A stretch of 32,823 nt of DNA from Baffinella frigidus (GCA_026770585.1 MU646428.1:1-32823); one strand, 5' to 3'. Shown: positions 6,582 to 15,862, counted from the stretch's first letter. Translations and numbers: made by a program. Notes: a model not told the origin generated them from the letters alone.

Positions 6582-9500
6582 ATGACTACCAAAAGTCTTG
6601 TCCCTAGACACCATGCAAAGTTGCTGTTGTTTCTAGGGATTTTTATGCTGTCTCTTCTCACTGAGCATACCGTCAATGCGTATGTAGACGAGGCGGTTGT
6701 TGTGACTCCAGTGGGGTTTCGCATGAACTCACTTGTACAAGACACCCGTACTCAACAGGTTGTGGTGACGCTTGGTATTAGCGGAGGTGATCACGTTGTC
6801 CCGATTCTGTACATGCCTACTGTGAACTCTCCCGAATCCCTCCTAAATTTTCAAAACAATCCTTGTTCTGGGGAGGGTCGAGACACCATGTGTTGTCTTC
6901 GCGATATGAAGAACGTGTACGACCTAGACGTCTCGTGGTCTCAGAGACTCGAGACACAGGAGATGCAGGCGTGTGACAACCAAACAGCTGTCCCAAGCTA
7001 TGAGAACACTAATGTTTTCAGTGGTAATGTATTCCCAGAGCCGCTTGTTGCCTCAACCGTTCTCCAGGGTGGTTCAGTTGACGCAATCCCCGGGGTCCAG
7101 TACACATATACTCTTGTCGACGGTGAACATCAGATAGAACTGCGCATGGCTACGACCTATATCCAAGATCGTGCGAAGGTGACCCTAATCAATGCAGGCA
7201 CTGGTACCTTTAAGTACGAGTTCTTCGTCGGTACTGTGTTTGCCACACTCCGTGAGAGGAGTCCTAACATTTACACCACAGTGATTCAACAGAACATCGA
7301 ATTCACGAAGAGTGATTTTGGGTTCTTCGCGATTGGTACTGAACAAGACCGCAGTATCATCAAACAGGTGGAGACGTTCATCCACCAGGGCAAGAATCCT
7401 GTTGATGCTGCGTTGTACCAGTACATAGAGGTAAACGTCGATTTTGACCCAAGTCGTTCACAGGGTGATAACACTGTAAAAATCCTGACAGATACTATGC
7501 GATATGTGAAAGCGGCCGTTGCTCCAACGGATACTTCCACGTGGGTTTTCCCGTGTTCCCCCACTGGCTTTTTCGTTGGTGCACCGAATTCATGGACCGA
7601 GCTGATTCTAAAGCAGTGTCTTCCTGATGATCCGGTATTCTGTACAGAAAACATAGCAAACGGGCGATTCTGGGTCCCATTTGATGTTTCAAGTGCTACC
7701 GCCCAATCTGGGTACATCAGTGCAAATGACAAAATCAACAGCCTTTTCTTTTCATTCGAGGTTGAGTTCAAAAATTCGGTTCTTCAAACCAATTTCGTAG
7801 AGACCATATACGGTACAATTAACCTGGTCAACTTCCCAGTTCTTGAACATTGTATGTCGGGTCTTCTTGGATATGAAGATGTAACCAATACACTAAAGGT
7901 TTCCGTCGAACTTGGTACTGACACTCCGACGATATCCGGTCGCGACAATGGTCTGATACAGACTCTCTCTGGTACTGGTGCGGTTGTCAATCAGATGAGT
8001 ACCGTCGCTCCGTCTTATGGTGCCGCAGTCATGAGTATCGTTGTCGATGGTCTGGACTTTGCAGGAGAATACTCTACGAAATACCAGATGGACAACCTTC
8101 TCATTTTCAACTTCCTAGGTGCCTCGAGTGAATCATACAACGGTATCATGACGAAGATCAAATCAGGTACTGGACTCACAATCGAGAAAACTATCGGAGA
8201 CGATCACTTCACGATCACCCCGAACTTTGGTACGAGTGGTGCAGATTGTCAGGAAGTGGCCACCAATAGTGGGATGGTTGCAAACACTGTAATCAACTGT
8301 TTGTGGCGAAGGGCTATTGTCGCCAACATTGTAAAGGACTCGGCTGTACAGTCTGTTTATTATAAGAAGGATGCTACGGCTGCAAATGACATAACCGCAA
8401 TATCATGGGTCCGTCAAACATTTTTCCCGGAAGATGGTGATGACGGTAGCAGTGTCAAGTTCCTCCACGAGCACTGTCCAAAGGCATATGCTAACACATC
8501 AGAGTATCGGGCGCTTCATAATGGGGCATACGGGTGTATTTTTGTAGACCCGGGGTATCGCTGGCTATCTAAGGCTGGGCGTAATGATATCAAAAACCCT
8601 CTCATGATTTCTGACAAGACTGTGGTGATAGGGATTGTTACCGTTTCACGAATGGACTACGCTAACGTTGACACAAACGGAAACCCTACCAACGGTGCAC
8701 CGATGCGTCGACTCTTCTCAATGGACGGAGATGGTTCTAACATGCAACTGATCCCGATGGCGAACGGTGGCGAGCAAGAGATGCAGGAGAAACTGTCAGT
8801 TGAATATTCCAACAATGCCTTATCTACACCGCGTATATTTACACGTGGACAAATGCGGGACAGGCTCAAGAAGGCATTTTCTAGGAGGCTTCGTCCTACC
8901 TTCCAAACGAAACTGGCGACTATTGGAACCAAAGAACTCCGCCGAAAGCTACTTCAGTCGGATGATGTTCTACTGGACGATTTGATAAAAGACCCCTCAA
9001 ACGAAGTGTTTTCGGTCGCGAATCCATTCGTTAATGCCTCTGTGAACATAGCAACCATGGTTGGGTACGAGCAGTCAGATTGGCTGACATGGTCTGTTAA
9101 AGTGCGCAGGGACGCCGCAGTCCCGATGCCCATCTTCACACAGTGTATGAATACGTACATCCAGCATGCTAGCAAATTCATAAGTGGTGGTGTTCAGGCC
9201 GGTACTACGACTGGCTTTAGGTTCACCCCGGATACCATAACGACAGGACGCAATCTGTTGCAGGTGACTGCGTATAATGGAGTTTCTGGTACGGTTGACA
9301 TGGATGGGATCTTCCAGACGGATTCCCATTTTGGAGAGATGTTCAATAAGATGTTCTATTGTATCGTTAATTCAGCGGCACATGCTGCGAATGCACAAAC
9401 GGCCACTGCAGGCTTCATTCTCGATGTTTTGCACCTGGAAACCACCGTGTCCACTTGCGCCGTCGCTAACAGTGCTACTGCCGAGATCACAGATGTGCGA

Positions 9501-10685
9501 GATGCAATGATCCTATCGTGTGGTAAGAAGACGCAACTGTTGTCGGCCGATAAGTGTAACACTCTGTACAAGGCACTAGTCCTGACAGTTCCTACGATTG
9601 CATTCGACTGGTTTAGTGTGCAAAATGCAAGCCCTCAGCTCTTTTTCAAGGTACATGTCGGTAGGCTTATCAACCCACAGGTCGATGCTACGACCATATA
9701 CAACATCCGTAGTGTGGTGGCTAGTGTCCTGACTGCACCTATGGACAGAGTCCGTGTCGAGGTCCGGGAAATGACTGTTGTGTCTCCAACTATCGCATCG
9801 AGCCGTCGGCTCTTGGCCGCAGATATAATCAACTCAGTCGTCTATGTGTGGGTTTACGCAGGCGGTGGCCTCAATACCGGACTTCCTAGTTGGCCACCAG
9901 CAGGCGACCTGCAACAGCTTTATCAAACCACCTATAAAGCACCGATGCAGACCAAGTTGACAGAGTTACTCGGATACGTTGTTGTGGAGGCTACGGCAGA
10001 GACTAGTGCGATTTCTACGGTGCCATTCCGTCCTCTACTAGATGAGTTCTCTGTCACATTTGCCGTGGACTTTGTTGTAACCCGGACTGCCGACCTGGCA
10101 GCAGATATCACAGCAATGACGACCGCTATCAAGACTGCTGTGGGGACTACACTGACAATCCCACAGACCGATATCCGCATTCTATCTGTACAGAACACAC
10201 CAACCTCCGCGAAGCCCCGTTTCTCGGTAGAGGTCCGTACGGCCACAGCTGTCACGACGGAGTTGGCAGAGACAATGTTGAAGACACAGTGGGGTACCAT
10301 CTCCACCTTTATCAATGCCGAGCTCGTCTCTCAGAATAGAGCTATGGGTATTACGAGCGTCAAACTTCGCAGTGACAGTGTGGTATCAATCGTTAATTCA
10401 CAAAGGCAAGGAAAGGCGGAGACTTCAAATGTTGGTTTGATTGTAGGAATTGTCGTGGGGGTTGTGGCGTTGATTGTTGTCATAGTAATATTTATGATGC
10501 GCCACAAGAGCACAGCAGACGTAGAAGACGGTGTCGCTGTGGATGGTATGAAAGCTGGTAATACCGGTAATATGGCATCTGTGTCGATGGGTCCCAACTA
10601 CCAAGGTGGGCATATGTATGTATGCCCCCAGCCAATGGTGGGTATGCACCCGCGACAGGAATACAGTGCAATGTACCGTAATTGA
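6582..10685 (+). CDS. Large type I membrane glycoprotein (1,367 aa)
   Basis: Start ATG 6582 is chosen because a signal peptide follows directly (LLLFLGIFMLSLL, cleavage probably after VNA) and a TATA box precedes it; the open frame continues upstream to 6363. The ectodomain is about 1,260 residues, Thr/Val/Ser-rich, with scattered Cys and N-glycosylation sites. A membrane helix at about residues 1285-1307 is followed by a 60-residue cytoplasmic tail ending in a Tyr/Met/Pro-rich segment. The C-terminal third contains alpha/beta segments that look like SEA-type or related repeats (for example around residues 1020-1070 and 1140-1240). Basic-Leu motifs RRLF (709), RKLL (788), RNLL (890) and RRLL (1075) resemble site-1-protease/subtilase cleavage sites. 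The likely role is a virion surface protein for attachment or entry; no fusion-protein family was recognised. Confidence 0.8.
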   Translation: MTTKSLVPRHHAKLLLFLGIFMLSLLTEHTVNAYVDEAVVVTPVGFRMNSLVQDTRTQQVVVTLGISGGDHVVPILYMPTVNSPESLLNFQNNPCSGEGRDTMCCLRDMKNVYDLDVSWSQRLETQEMQACDNQTAVPSYENTNVFSGNVFPEPLVASTVLQGGSVDAIPGVQYTYTLVDGEHQIELRMATTYIQDRAKVTLINAGTGTFKYEFFVGTVFATLRERSPNIYTTVIQQNIEFTKSDFGFFAIGTEQDRSIIKQVETFIHQGKNPVDAALYQYIEVNVDFDPSRSQGDNTVKILTDTMRYVKAAVAPTDTSTWVFPCSPTGFFVGAPNSWTELILKQCLPDDPVFCTENIANGRFWVPFDVSSATAQSGYISANDKINSLFFSFEVEFKNSVLQTNFVETIYGTINLVNFPVLEHCMSGLLGYEDVTNTLKVSVELGTDTPTISGRDNGLIQTLSGTGAVVNQMSTVAPSYGAAVMSIVVDGLDFAGEYSTKYQMDNLLIFNFLGASSESYNGIMTKIKSGTGLTIEKTIGDDHFTITPNFGTSGADCQEVATNSGMVANTVINCLWRRAIVANIVKDSAVQSVYYKKDATAANDITAISWVRQTFFPEDGDDGSSVKFLHEHCPKAYANTSEYRALHNGAYGCIFVDPGYRWLSKAGRNDIKNPLMISDKTVVIGIVTVSRMDYANVDTNGNPTNGAPMRRLFSMDGDGSNMQLIPMANGGEQEMQEKLSVEYSNNALSTPRIFTRGQMRDRLKKAFSRRLRPTFQTKLATIGTKELRRKLLQSDDVLLDDLIKDPSNEVFSVANPFVNASVNIATMVGYEQSDWLTWSVKVRRDAAVPMPIFTQCMNTYIQHASKFISGGVQAGTTTGFRFTPDTITTGRNLLQVTAYNGVSGTVDMDGIFQTDSHFGEMFNKMFYCIVNSAAHAANAQTATAGFILDVLHLETTVSTCAVANSATAEITDVRDAMILSCGKKTQLLSADKCNTLYKALVLTVPTIAFDWFSVQNASPQLFFKVHVGRLINPQVDATTIYNIRSVVASVLTAPMDRVRVEVREMTVVSPTIASSRRLLAADIINSVVYVWVYAGGGLNTGLPSWPPAGDLQQLYQTTYKAPMQTKLTELLGYVVVEATAETSAISTVPFRPLLDEFSVTFAVDFVVTRTADLAADITAMTTAIKTAVGTTLTIPQTDIRILSVQNTPTSAKPRFSVEVRTATAVTTELAETMLKTQWGTISTFINAELVSQNRAMGITSVKLRSDSVVSIVNSQRQGKAETSNVGLIVGIVVGVVALIVVIVIFMMRHKSTADVEDGVAVDGMKAGNTGNMASVSMGPNYQGGHMYVCPQPMVGMHPRQEYSAMYRN

Positions 10686-10960
10686 TTACGGAGTGGGTGT
10701 TCTCAAATTTGATCGTAATAGCCTACGTTAGGGTATGTGGGCCTACTACCCACTTGAGGGATACCAAGCAATTGAAATTAATACAATATAACTTTTTCAT
10801 ACGCTGTGTTTGCACTGATTAACTTTATTCGAACGTGAAACTGGTATACAGAAATTCGCAACCAGTTTACATGTGGATCGTATGTACAGGGAAATTTCAT
10901 ATTTAGAGACCATGCAGTGAGATGCTGTTAAGTGGTGGTACTAGACCAGTGTGAAATAAC
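10686..10960. repeat. Intergenic region with a host-type foldback end
   Basis: No gene is seen in these 275 bases. Positions 10,727-10,765, read on the minus strand, begin GGTATCCCTCAAGTGG and match the left end of the foldback element at 23,454 (16 of 16 bases, then about 80% over the next 20). The partner end is missing, so this is a solo or decayed end. The remainder (10,766-10,960) is A+T-rich and should contain the promoter for the 10961 gene. Confidence 0.5.
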
Positions 10961-12145
10961 ATGAGTGATAGTGCACAACCCCGGGGTGGTGGAACTGTGA
11001 CAGTCGTCACGTTCACTGTAGAAATGTTGTTGTATACAGCCGTCTTGACCGGTACTTGTTGGTTTGCTGCCAACTACTTCAGCGTGCTTCGTATACCAGC
11101 ACTTGTATTCATATTTGTGGATCCCGTTTCTTTGATGATGATTGTACATGTGATGGTAATGTTGTTGATTTTCTCAGTGCGTCAGAAGAGCGCAAATGAT
11201 GCGTTTTCCGACTGTGTTTTGTGTGATATATCACAGGGGTTTACGGTTGTTTGTTCGGTCTTATGGTTGTTGGTACTACTATGCATGTTTGTAGACGTCC
11301 CTCGGGTCGCGGCAGTTCCGGGGTTCCCGTCTACTGCAAGCGTTATAGCACTTGGTGTCGTTCTCGGGTTTTCGAGTGTCATTCCGTTGCTCTCAGTGGT
11401 CGTGACCTACGCAGGTGTCCCGACCGGTGCACAGAACTCACTCATGTTCAATGGTGCGGCAGTTGGGGCATTTTCACTTCTGTTCTTTGTGGTTGTCTCA
11501 ATTGGGAGTGGGGGTGTGTTGAAATGTGCTCCATATGAAAGCAGTGGTTCTAGTTTTATATTCTACATATTCGTGTTAACATACTGGGTTTTACTGTATC
11601 TCGTCGAAGTTGTATCGTTCTTTCGTTGGAACCCGCTTGAGGTGATGTGGGACAGCCTAACGGGTGGCCACGGAAGTCAAGAAGATAATGGAGGTGTTAA
11701 ATTTCTTAGTATCAGCTTTTGGAGATTGTCAGGGTGTATACTTAACATGGTCATTGTAGCTACGACGTTAGTATATAGCAAACCGGCAATACAAGGGATC
11801 GTGGGGGTCGTTGCGGTCGCGGTGGGACTGGTACATGTGCCACTGATTTTTGTCATCAATGTCGACTACTGGTTAATACAAACCGATCTGGTGCAACCAG
11901 ATGGTGTAGAGATAGCGGAAGTTTCGAATCAAGACACTTTGCATTACACTGTTCCGACTCATGCGGATTCATACGATACCTCCTATGCGAATGTCTTACC
12001 ATGGAATGCCAACACAAACCCTGGGTTTGTGCAAACGTTCCCAGCACAAAAACCATACATCGCTCCGCCCCCAATAACAAATGATACAACACACAACCAT
12101 GTCTTCCCGAATGCGCAAGTCAGACTCCGTAAAGTTGGTCAATGA
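10961..12145 (+). CDS. Eight-helix membrane protein with cytoplasmic tail
   Basis: 394 residues from ATG 10961. Eight hydrophobic helices are visible at about residues 14-36, 44-70, 92-112, 125-150, 165-185, 196-218, 248-268 and 275-300. A roughly 90-residue hydrophilic tail follows, rich in Pro, Asn, Thr and Tyr (YTVP, APPP) and with a basic end. The count of eight helices plus a tail is the architecture of herpesvirus glycoprotein M, which acts in envelopment, but sequence similarity cannot be claimed. A transporter or unrelated envelope protein is the alternative. The gene converges with the 12155-13282 gene, leaving 9 bases between stops. Confidence 0.75.
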   Translation: MSDSAQPRGGGTVTVVTFTVEMLLYTAVLTGTCWFAANYFSVLRIPALVFIFVDPVSLMMIVHVMVMLLIFSVRQKSANDAFSDCVLCDISQGFTVVCSVLWLLVLLCMFVDVPRVAAVPGFPSTASVIALGVVLGFSSVIPLLSVVVTYAGVPTGAQNSLMFNGAAVGAFSLLFFVVVSIGSGGVLKCAPYESSGSSFIFYIFVLTYWVLLYLVEVVSFFRWNPLEVMWDSLTGGHGSQEDNGGVKFLSISFWRLSGCILNMVIVATTLVYSKPAIQGIVGVVAVAVGLVHVPLIFVINVDYWLIQTDLVQPDGVEIAEVSNQDTLHYTVPTHADSYDTSYANVLPWNANTNPGFVQTFPAQKPYIAPPPITNDTTHNHVFPNAQVRLRKVGQ

Positions 12146-12154
12146 TTTAATGTA

Positions 12155-13282
12155 TTAAACAACGCGGTCGAATTCTTCATATCCGATGTCCTTGATATCG
12201 CCGTCACTGAGCGTACGTAGGTGGCACTTCACGATGTTCTCACATTCGGTGATAATTTTGCTCTTGACACCGAACATGCTGATGTAATTCTCCGGTGGTA
12301 GCAAATATGCCAGCGACCGGTACTGTGGTAGAACTGTCATGTTCTTGTGCACGAGCCCAGACCGAAGCAGATACAGCAACCCAATCACCATCGTCGTTGC
12401 GTCGAGGTTCATTGTGAAGACAGCGTTGCTGTAAGTCATTGAACATGTGAATTTGAAAATGTCATGTGCACAGCTGTGCGCGAGCTTTTTACGGAGCGAC
12501 TCTGTGTTGTTTGTAATGGGTAGCCTGTAGTTCTCTATGTCGGATGCAATTTTCGATATCATCACGATAACGTTTGGTGCCGTGTTTCGGTGTGACTTTT
12601 TGAAAGAACGCACGTGGCGCATGAACGACCACCGTAGACGGTTACACAACTTTGTTCTTTCTTTTTCATAGCATATAGTTGTAGTCTCTGAACAGAGCAC
12701 TTGTAGACATACACGCTCGTGAAAGTTGATACACCGTGAAACGGTGAGTTTTTTCTCAAGTGTAGGTTGTATAGTCCTACTGATTCTTACTCGTGTGTTT
12801 GCTTCGTGAGACTCGTTTGTAACATGACAGTCTTCTTTGATAGAAAATGTCGGCTTCTTGGTGTGTAGGTGCGGGACAGCTGTGCTGCTGTTTACGGGGT
12901 CTCGTGACGCTGTTGTGAGATACTCGTCGTTGTCGTATGTGATGGATTTGACGACTGTCCCGGTGATTGTACATACGTGATTGTTCTCTATCTCGACGGT
13001 TGGACATGTCTTCACATCGCATATATGAAAACTACCACAGCACCGACATCCCATTTTCCCATACTCAATTTGCTCCCAGTCGACACAGGTAGCACAACCA
13101 TTGGTAGGCAACAAGAAAGGCGATCGCAACTGATGCCATATATTCTGGCTCGTGGTACGTGCCTTGCCAGCAACCGTATCCAATACACCTCGAAAATCCC
13201 TAGATGATACCAACTGCATCGATTGGTTGGCTACATTACGCTGGTGTAGAGTTTGCACATTCGTATGGTGCGGTATTTGCAT
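12155..13282 (-). CDS. Cys/His zinc-binding protein, possible late regulator
   Basis: ATG at 13282 gives 375 residues (an upstream TTG at 13300 is in frame). A dense Cys/His cluster lies at residues 63-107: CATC (63-66), then CRCCGSFHICD (79-89), Cys93, and VCTITG (103-108). Two zinc sites are plausible. The C-terminal half is helical and has an LLYLLRSGL...VLP...LLPPENY segment. The pattern Cys-x2-Cys-Gly-x2-His-x-Cys ... Cys-x2-Thr-Gly reminds me of zinc-motif proteins in large DNA viruses, including the herpesvirus UL92 type that supports late transcription. This is a recollection of a pattern, not a search result. A TATA-like TATAAC (minus strand, 13325-13330) is about 45 bases upstream. 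Confidence 0.7.
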   Translation of the reverse strand: MQIPHHTNVQTLHQRNVANQSMQLVSSRDFRGVLDTVAGKARTTSQNIWHQLRSPFLLPTNGCATCVDWEQIEYGKMGCRCCGSFHICDVKTCPTVEIENNHVCTITGTVVKSITYDNDEYLTTASRDPVNSSTAVPHLHTKKPTFSIKEDCHVTNESHEANTRVRISRTIQPTLEKKLTVSRCINFHERVCLQVLCSETTTICYEKERTKLCNRLRWSFMRHVRSFKKSHRNTAPNVIVMISKIASDIENYRLPITNNTESLRKKLAHSCAHDIFKFTCSMTYSNAVFTMNLDATTMVIGLLYLLRSGLVHKNMTVLPQYRSLAYLLPPENYISMFGVKSKIITECENIVKCHLRTLSDGDIKDIGYEEFDRVV

Positions 13283-13300
13283 ACTCTTGTGAACATACAA

Positions 13301-13448
13301 ACAACGCTTCCATATTTTGACAGTGTTATATGTGGCAAGTTGGTGGTGTTATTTTAGTGGCAGTTTATTTTCTGGGCATGCAAACACACCGTATGAAATA
13401 CGGTGCAAATACAGACTAAAATTATGTATAAAATATATTTATGACATT
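13301..13448. promoter_or_regulatory. Spacer between two minus-strand genes
   Basis: The spacer holds the TATA-like element of the 13282 gene and, near 13,429-13,441, an ATAAAATATATTTAT tract at the 3' end of the 13449-14036 gene that could supply its polyadenylation signal. No gene is seen. Confidence 0.35.
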
Positions 13449-14036
13449 TTAAGAAGACTTGGATATTTCTGATTTTATCGAAAGTCGCCACCATGTAACA
13501 GCAAGCGTGACGATACTAAGAACGAGCATTGTCTGTAGCGATGCAATCCTACTCGTATCATTTAGCACATATCGCTGAAAATGTCCATGAGAGTTGACAC
13601 GTATCCTCATGACAGTATCACCATTGGTTGTTTGGGTGCTGTCAAGTAGAGAGCCTGCTGCTGCGTTGATGACTAGTTTTGCAAACTGTTCGTCTGGAAG
13701 AGACCGTAGATGCTCGTATGTATCGAAATTCACACCATTGGTCGAGTACACACGATTTATTTGTTGGTCCCACATAAGACGCACAATGCGAGTGTCGCAA
13801 GTTTCGATCACTGGATATCCATCCCCCGATTGCACAAATGTTTTTCTAAATTCTACAAGCAGAAGACTGCATTGGGCGTCTGTTAGACCAGCAAGAGCAT
13901 GTGTAGGAGATGCGAAGACCCATAGTAATGCCGCAGCACTGTACAATGCAGTGGCGCAAAAACACCAACCACGTCTCGTGCGTGGCAGAAACTCGAACCC
14001 ATGTGACGCGCGGTGAATATATCTGTTACGTGACAT
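13449..14036 (-). CDS. Membrane-anchored secreted-type protein (195 aa)
   Basis: ATG at 14036. An arginine-rich start precedes a hydrophobic segment at about residues 26-48 ending in THA, a signal peptide or signal anchor. The middle domain (about 50-165) has Cys56 and Cys80, a likely disulfide pair, and an NDTS glycosylation site. A second membrane helix lies at about residues 168-185, followed by a short Ser/Lys tail. The topology fits a type I or double-anchored envelope protein. The promoter carries AGTATTTAAAA 30-40 bases upstream. The family was not recognised. Confidence 0.7.
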   Translation of the reverse strand: MSRNRYIHRASHGFEFLPRTRRGWCFCATALYSAAALLWVFASPTHALAGLTDAQCSLLLVEFRKTFVQSGDGYPVIETCDTRIVRLMWDQQINRVYSTNGVNFDTYEHLRSLPDEQFAKLVINAAAGSLLDSTQTTNGDTVMRIRVNSHGHFQRYVLNDTSRIASLQTMLVLSIVTLAVTWWRLSIKSEISKSS

Positions 14037-14064
14037 TTGATTTCAACCAACTCCCGCATTGAGG

Positions 14065-14075
14065 TTTTAAATACT
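14065..14075 (-). promoter_or_regulatory. AGTATTTAA promoter motif
   Basis: The minus strand reads AGTATTTAAAA, 29-39 bases before ATG 14036. The same AGTATTTAAG word precedes ATG 21078 at the same distance. Confidence 0.5.
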
Positions 14076-14323
14076 TCGCTACGTTTATTACTCTATCACG
14101 GAGCTATATCGTACTTTTACTCACTCGCTAATGTATGGTGTCGTCTTAGTTATTCTTGTATTTGAAGCACTGCTTGTAACGAAGCGCGTTGGAAATGGTC
14201 ACACCGTGTGGGCCAGTACAAAATAGACGAATATAGACGTCGGCTCTTAAACAAAATCGGGTCCATGTAACACTCATCGGGACAACTAGTCGACAAAATA
14301 GCACACACCCACAGCAACGAACG
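14076..14323. other. Intergenic region without a clear gene
   Basis: A 31-codon plus-strand frame at 14131 (MYGVVLVILVF...) is hydrophobic but too short to call. Long minus-strand frames over 14146-14605 have Cys/Arg-rich shadow-like composition. Confidence 0.3.
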
Positions 14324-14569
14324 ATGCACGAGGATGCAACAGCTAGTCCGGAAATCAAGAAATTGATTGACAAACTTGCACCTATCCACGCTCCGAATAC
14401 AAACCAAGGCAAGTACGAGGCTATTATAAAACGCAAGGCATACGACCACCACTGCTTCCTTGAATGTGTGCGGATGCGACTGAACCGACAGCGAGGCACG
14501 GAGACACAGTGTGTAATACAGACGGAAGCGGATAAAACATTTACTCACATGCTTGCACATTCTATGTGA
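14324..14569 (+). CDS. Small polar protein (81 aa), unknown
   Basis: ATG at 14324. The product is helical, basic and His-rich (for example EIKKLIDKL and KYEAIIKRKAYDHH), without a signal peptide or membrane helix. Its composition is far more protein-like than the competing minus-strand frames over the same bases. It converges with the 14586-14900 gene, with 16 bases between stops. The function is unknown; a small virion or nucleic-acid-associated protein is possible. Confidence 0.55.
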   Translation: MHEDATASPEIKKLIDKLAPIHAPNTNQGKYEAIIKRKAYDHHCFLECVRMRLNRQRGTETQCVIQTEADKTFTHMLAHSM

Positions 14570-14585
14570 AGAGCTACGCATTTGT

Positions 14586-14900
14586 TCATTGAATGAAGCT
14601 TTCAAATTTCAGAAATTCAAGAAGATGGTTGTCGAGAGTCTTGTGTCCATGTGTAACACGTGACGTGGCTTGCGTCGTGGGTAGTGTGTCGTCTGAGTTT
14701 ACTATGACGGCGTGCATCGCAGTATCGCGACTCTGTACATGTAAGCTGTACATCAGCAAGTCTTGCTGCGACTGCATCTCAATTCGCCCCTTCTCATGCA
14801 ACAACTTCTTATTATTTCGTTCCGTTGTCTTCTGACGCATGCGTGCTTGTTGGACATCGCGTTGGTATTCTTCCTTGGTACGACGCGGTCTCTTCGGCAT
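14586..14900 (-). CDS. Small basic, probably nuclear protein (104 aa)
   Basis: ATG at 14900 begins MPKRPRRTKEEYQRD, a basic patch like a nuclear localisation signal. A long Gln/Arg/Lys-rich helix follows to about residue 50, then a mixed C-terminal region. The frame is open upstream to a GTG at 14963. The bZIP-like basic-helix look suggests DNA binding, but no leucine zipper register is convincing. The CACGTG-containing inverted repeat (15009-15027) lies about 110 bases upstream. The family was not recognised. Confidence 0.6.
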   Translation of the reverse strand: MPKRPRRTKEEYQRDVQQARMRQKTTERNNKKLLHEKGRIEMQSQQDLLMYSLHVQSRDTAMHAVIVNSDDTLPTTQATSRVTHGHKTLDNHLLEFLKFESFIQ

Positions 14901-15008
14901 CGTCGGTTTTAAGTTTACACGTTTACCTTTAGTGTCGTGGGTTCTGTAAATGGTTGGTGTCACAGGTTGTGTGAAGGGTTTCTGTTTTAAGAGTGTTTTT
15001 GGTTAACA

Positions 15009-15058
15009 TGACACGTGTCATTTGCAACACATTAGACTAATAAGATTGACACGTGTTA
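15009..15058. promoter_or_regulatory. Second CACGTG repeat block
   Basis: TGACACGTGTCATTTGCAA at 15009-15027 is an exact inverted copy of 2966-2984, and another GACACGTGTTA follows at about 15048-15058. It lies upstream of the minus-strand gene starting at 14900. CACGTG is an E-box/G-box core recognised by eukaryotic bHLH or bZIP factors. Confidence 0.45.
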
Positions 15059-15245
15059 TTCAAATATCCAAGTTGTTTTTTGTATATATACCATACAAAG
15101 AACCATAAACTTCGTCTCATGTGAGAACTGGAAAGTCATTTCCTGTGTACTAGATAGAATAAATGATGCGAATGTCTGATATTTTTCAATTTTAGTTGAA
15201 TAACGTTTGCACAGCAGCACTTGGAAAAGTAAGTGATGATTTTCA

Positions 15246-15737
15246 TTATATATATTTAATTAGTAGATAAAAAAATAATTTTTGCAATAATTTAGTATTT
15301 TCATAATCAAATTTTTCACGAAATCTATCTAATACATAATATTCATCTGTAATTTCTTTAACAACTTCACATTTCAATTCAATCGGACAGTATTCAATAA
15401 ATCTAGATTGATAATTATCAAAAAATTCATACAATTTTTCATAATTTTGAATGGTATAATTCCAAATCTGCAATAATTCCTTGTCTGTTGGGACGTCAAC
15501 ATTGATATGATATCCATAGTCTTCAATATTATCATTCATAAATATATATGGCATTCTTTCATAATATTTTATATAAACATCTTCATAATTTTCATACGTA
15601 TTTTTATATTTGGGGTAATTATAATCAATAATTTTAATATTAGTTAATTTATTTCGAATTTTGATAATGAATTCATCATTATAAATATCACTATTAAATC
15701 TGGCTGCTGATATAAAATTATCTGAAAAAGCAAACAT
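15246..15737 (-). CDS. AT-rich orphan gene (163 aa), probably acquired
   Basis: ATG at 15737 gives 163 residues very rich in Asn, Tyr, Ile, Lys, Glu and Phe. The DNA is far richer in A+T than any neighbour, and codons end mostly in A or T. The protein is acidic and helical, without membrane helices or Cys motifs. TATATAAAA on the minus strand (15771-15779) lies 34-42 bases upstream, the spacing seen for other genes here, so it may be expressed. An (AAT)n run at 15738-15763 lies in the leader. The composition suggests recent transfer from an A+T-rich genome such as another giant virus. No family was recognised. Confidence 0.65.
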   Translation of the reverse strand: MFAFSDNFISAARFNSDIYNDEFIIKIRNKLTNIKIIDYNYPKYKNTYENYEDVYIKYYERMPYIFMNDNIEDYGYHINVDVPTDKELLQIWNYTIQNYEKLYEFFDNYQSRFIEYCPIELKCEVVKEITDEYYVLDRFREKFDYENTKLLQKLFFYLLIKYI

Positions 15738-15770
15738 TATAATAATAATAATAATAATTTATTACATCAT

Positions 15771-15779
15771 TTTTATATA
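15771..15779 (-). promoter_or_regulatory. TATA box of AT-rich gene
   Basis: The minus strand reads TATATAAAA, 34-42 bases before ATG 15737. Local A+T-richness weakens the case. Confidence 0.4.
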
Positions 15780-15862
15780 TCAACCGTAGTCATTTCCTAT
15801 TTACTTGCTACACAAAGAACCATAAAGCCAAGAATGTGTGCAGTGTCGATGTACCGGTATAG

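Larger units (their letters stand above)
15095..15826. repeat. Short direct repeats flanking the AT-rich gene
   Basis: ACAAAGAACCATAAA occurs at 15095-15109 and 15812-15826. AGTCATTTCCT occurs at 15134-15144 and 15788-15798. Both pairs bracket the A+T-rich gene 15246-15737. Their order differs between sides, so they are not a simple target-site duplication, but they may mark the edges of an insertion. Confidence 0.4.

Noticed and set aside
14146-14605. Minus-strand frames of 117 and 151 codons
   Set aside because: They are Cys/Arg/Ser/Leu-rich without domain features and lie over the more protein-like plus-strand gene 14324-14569.
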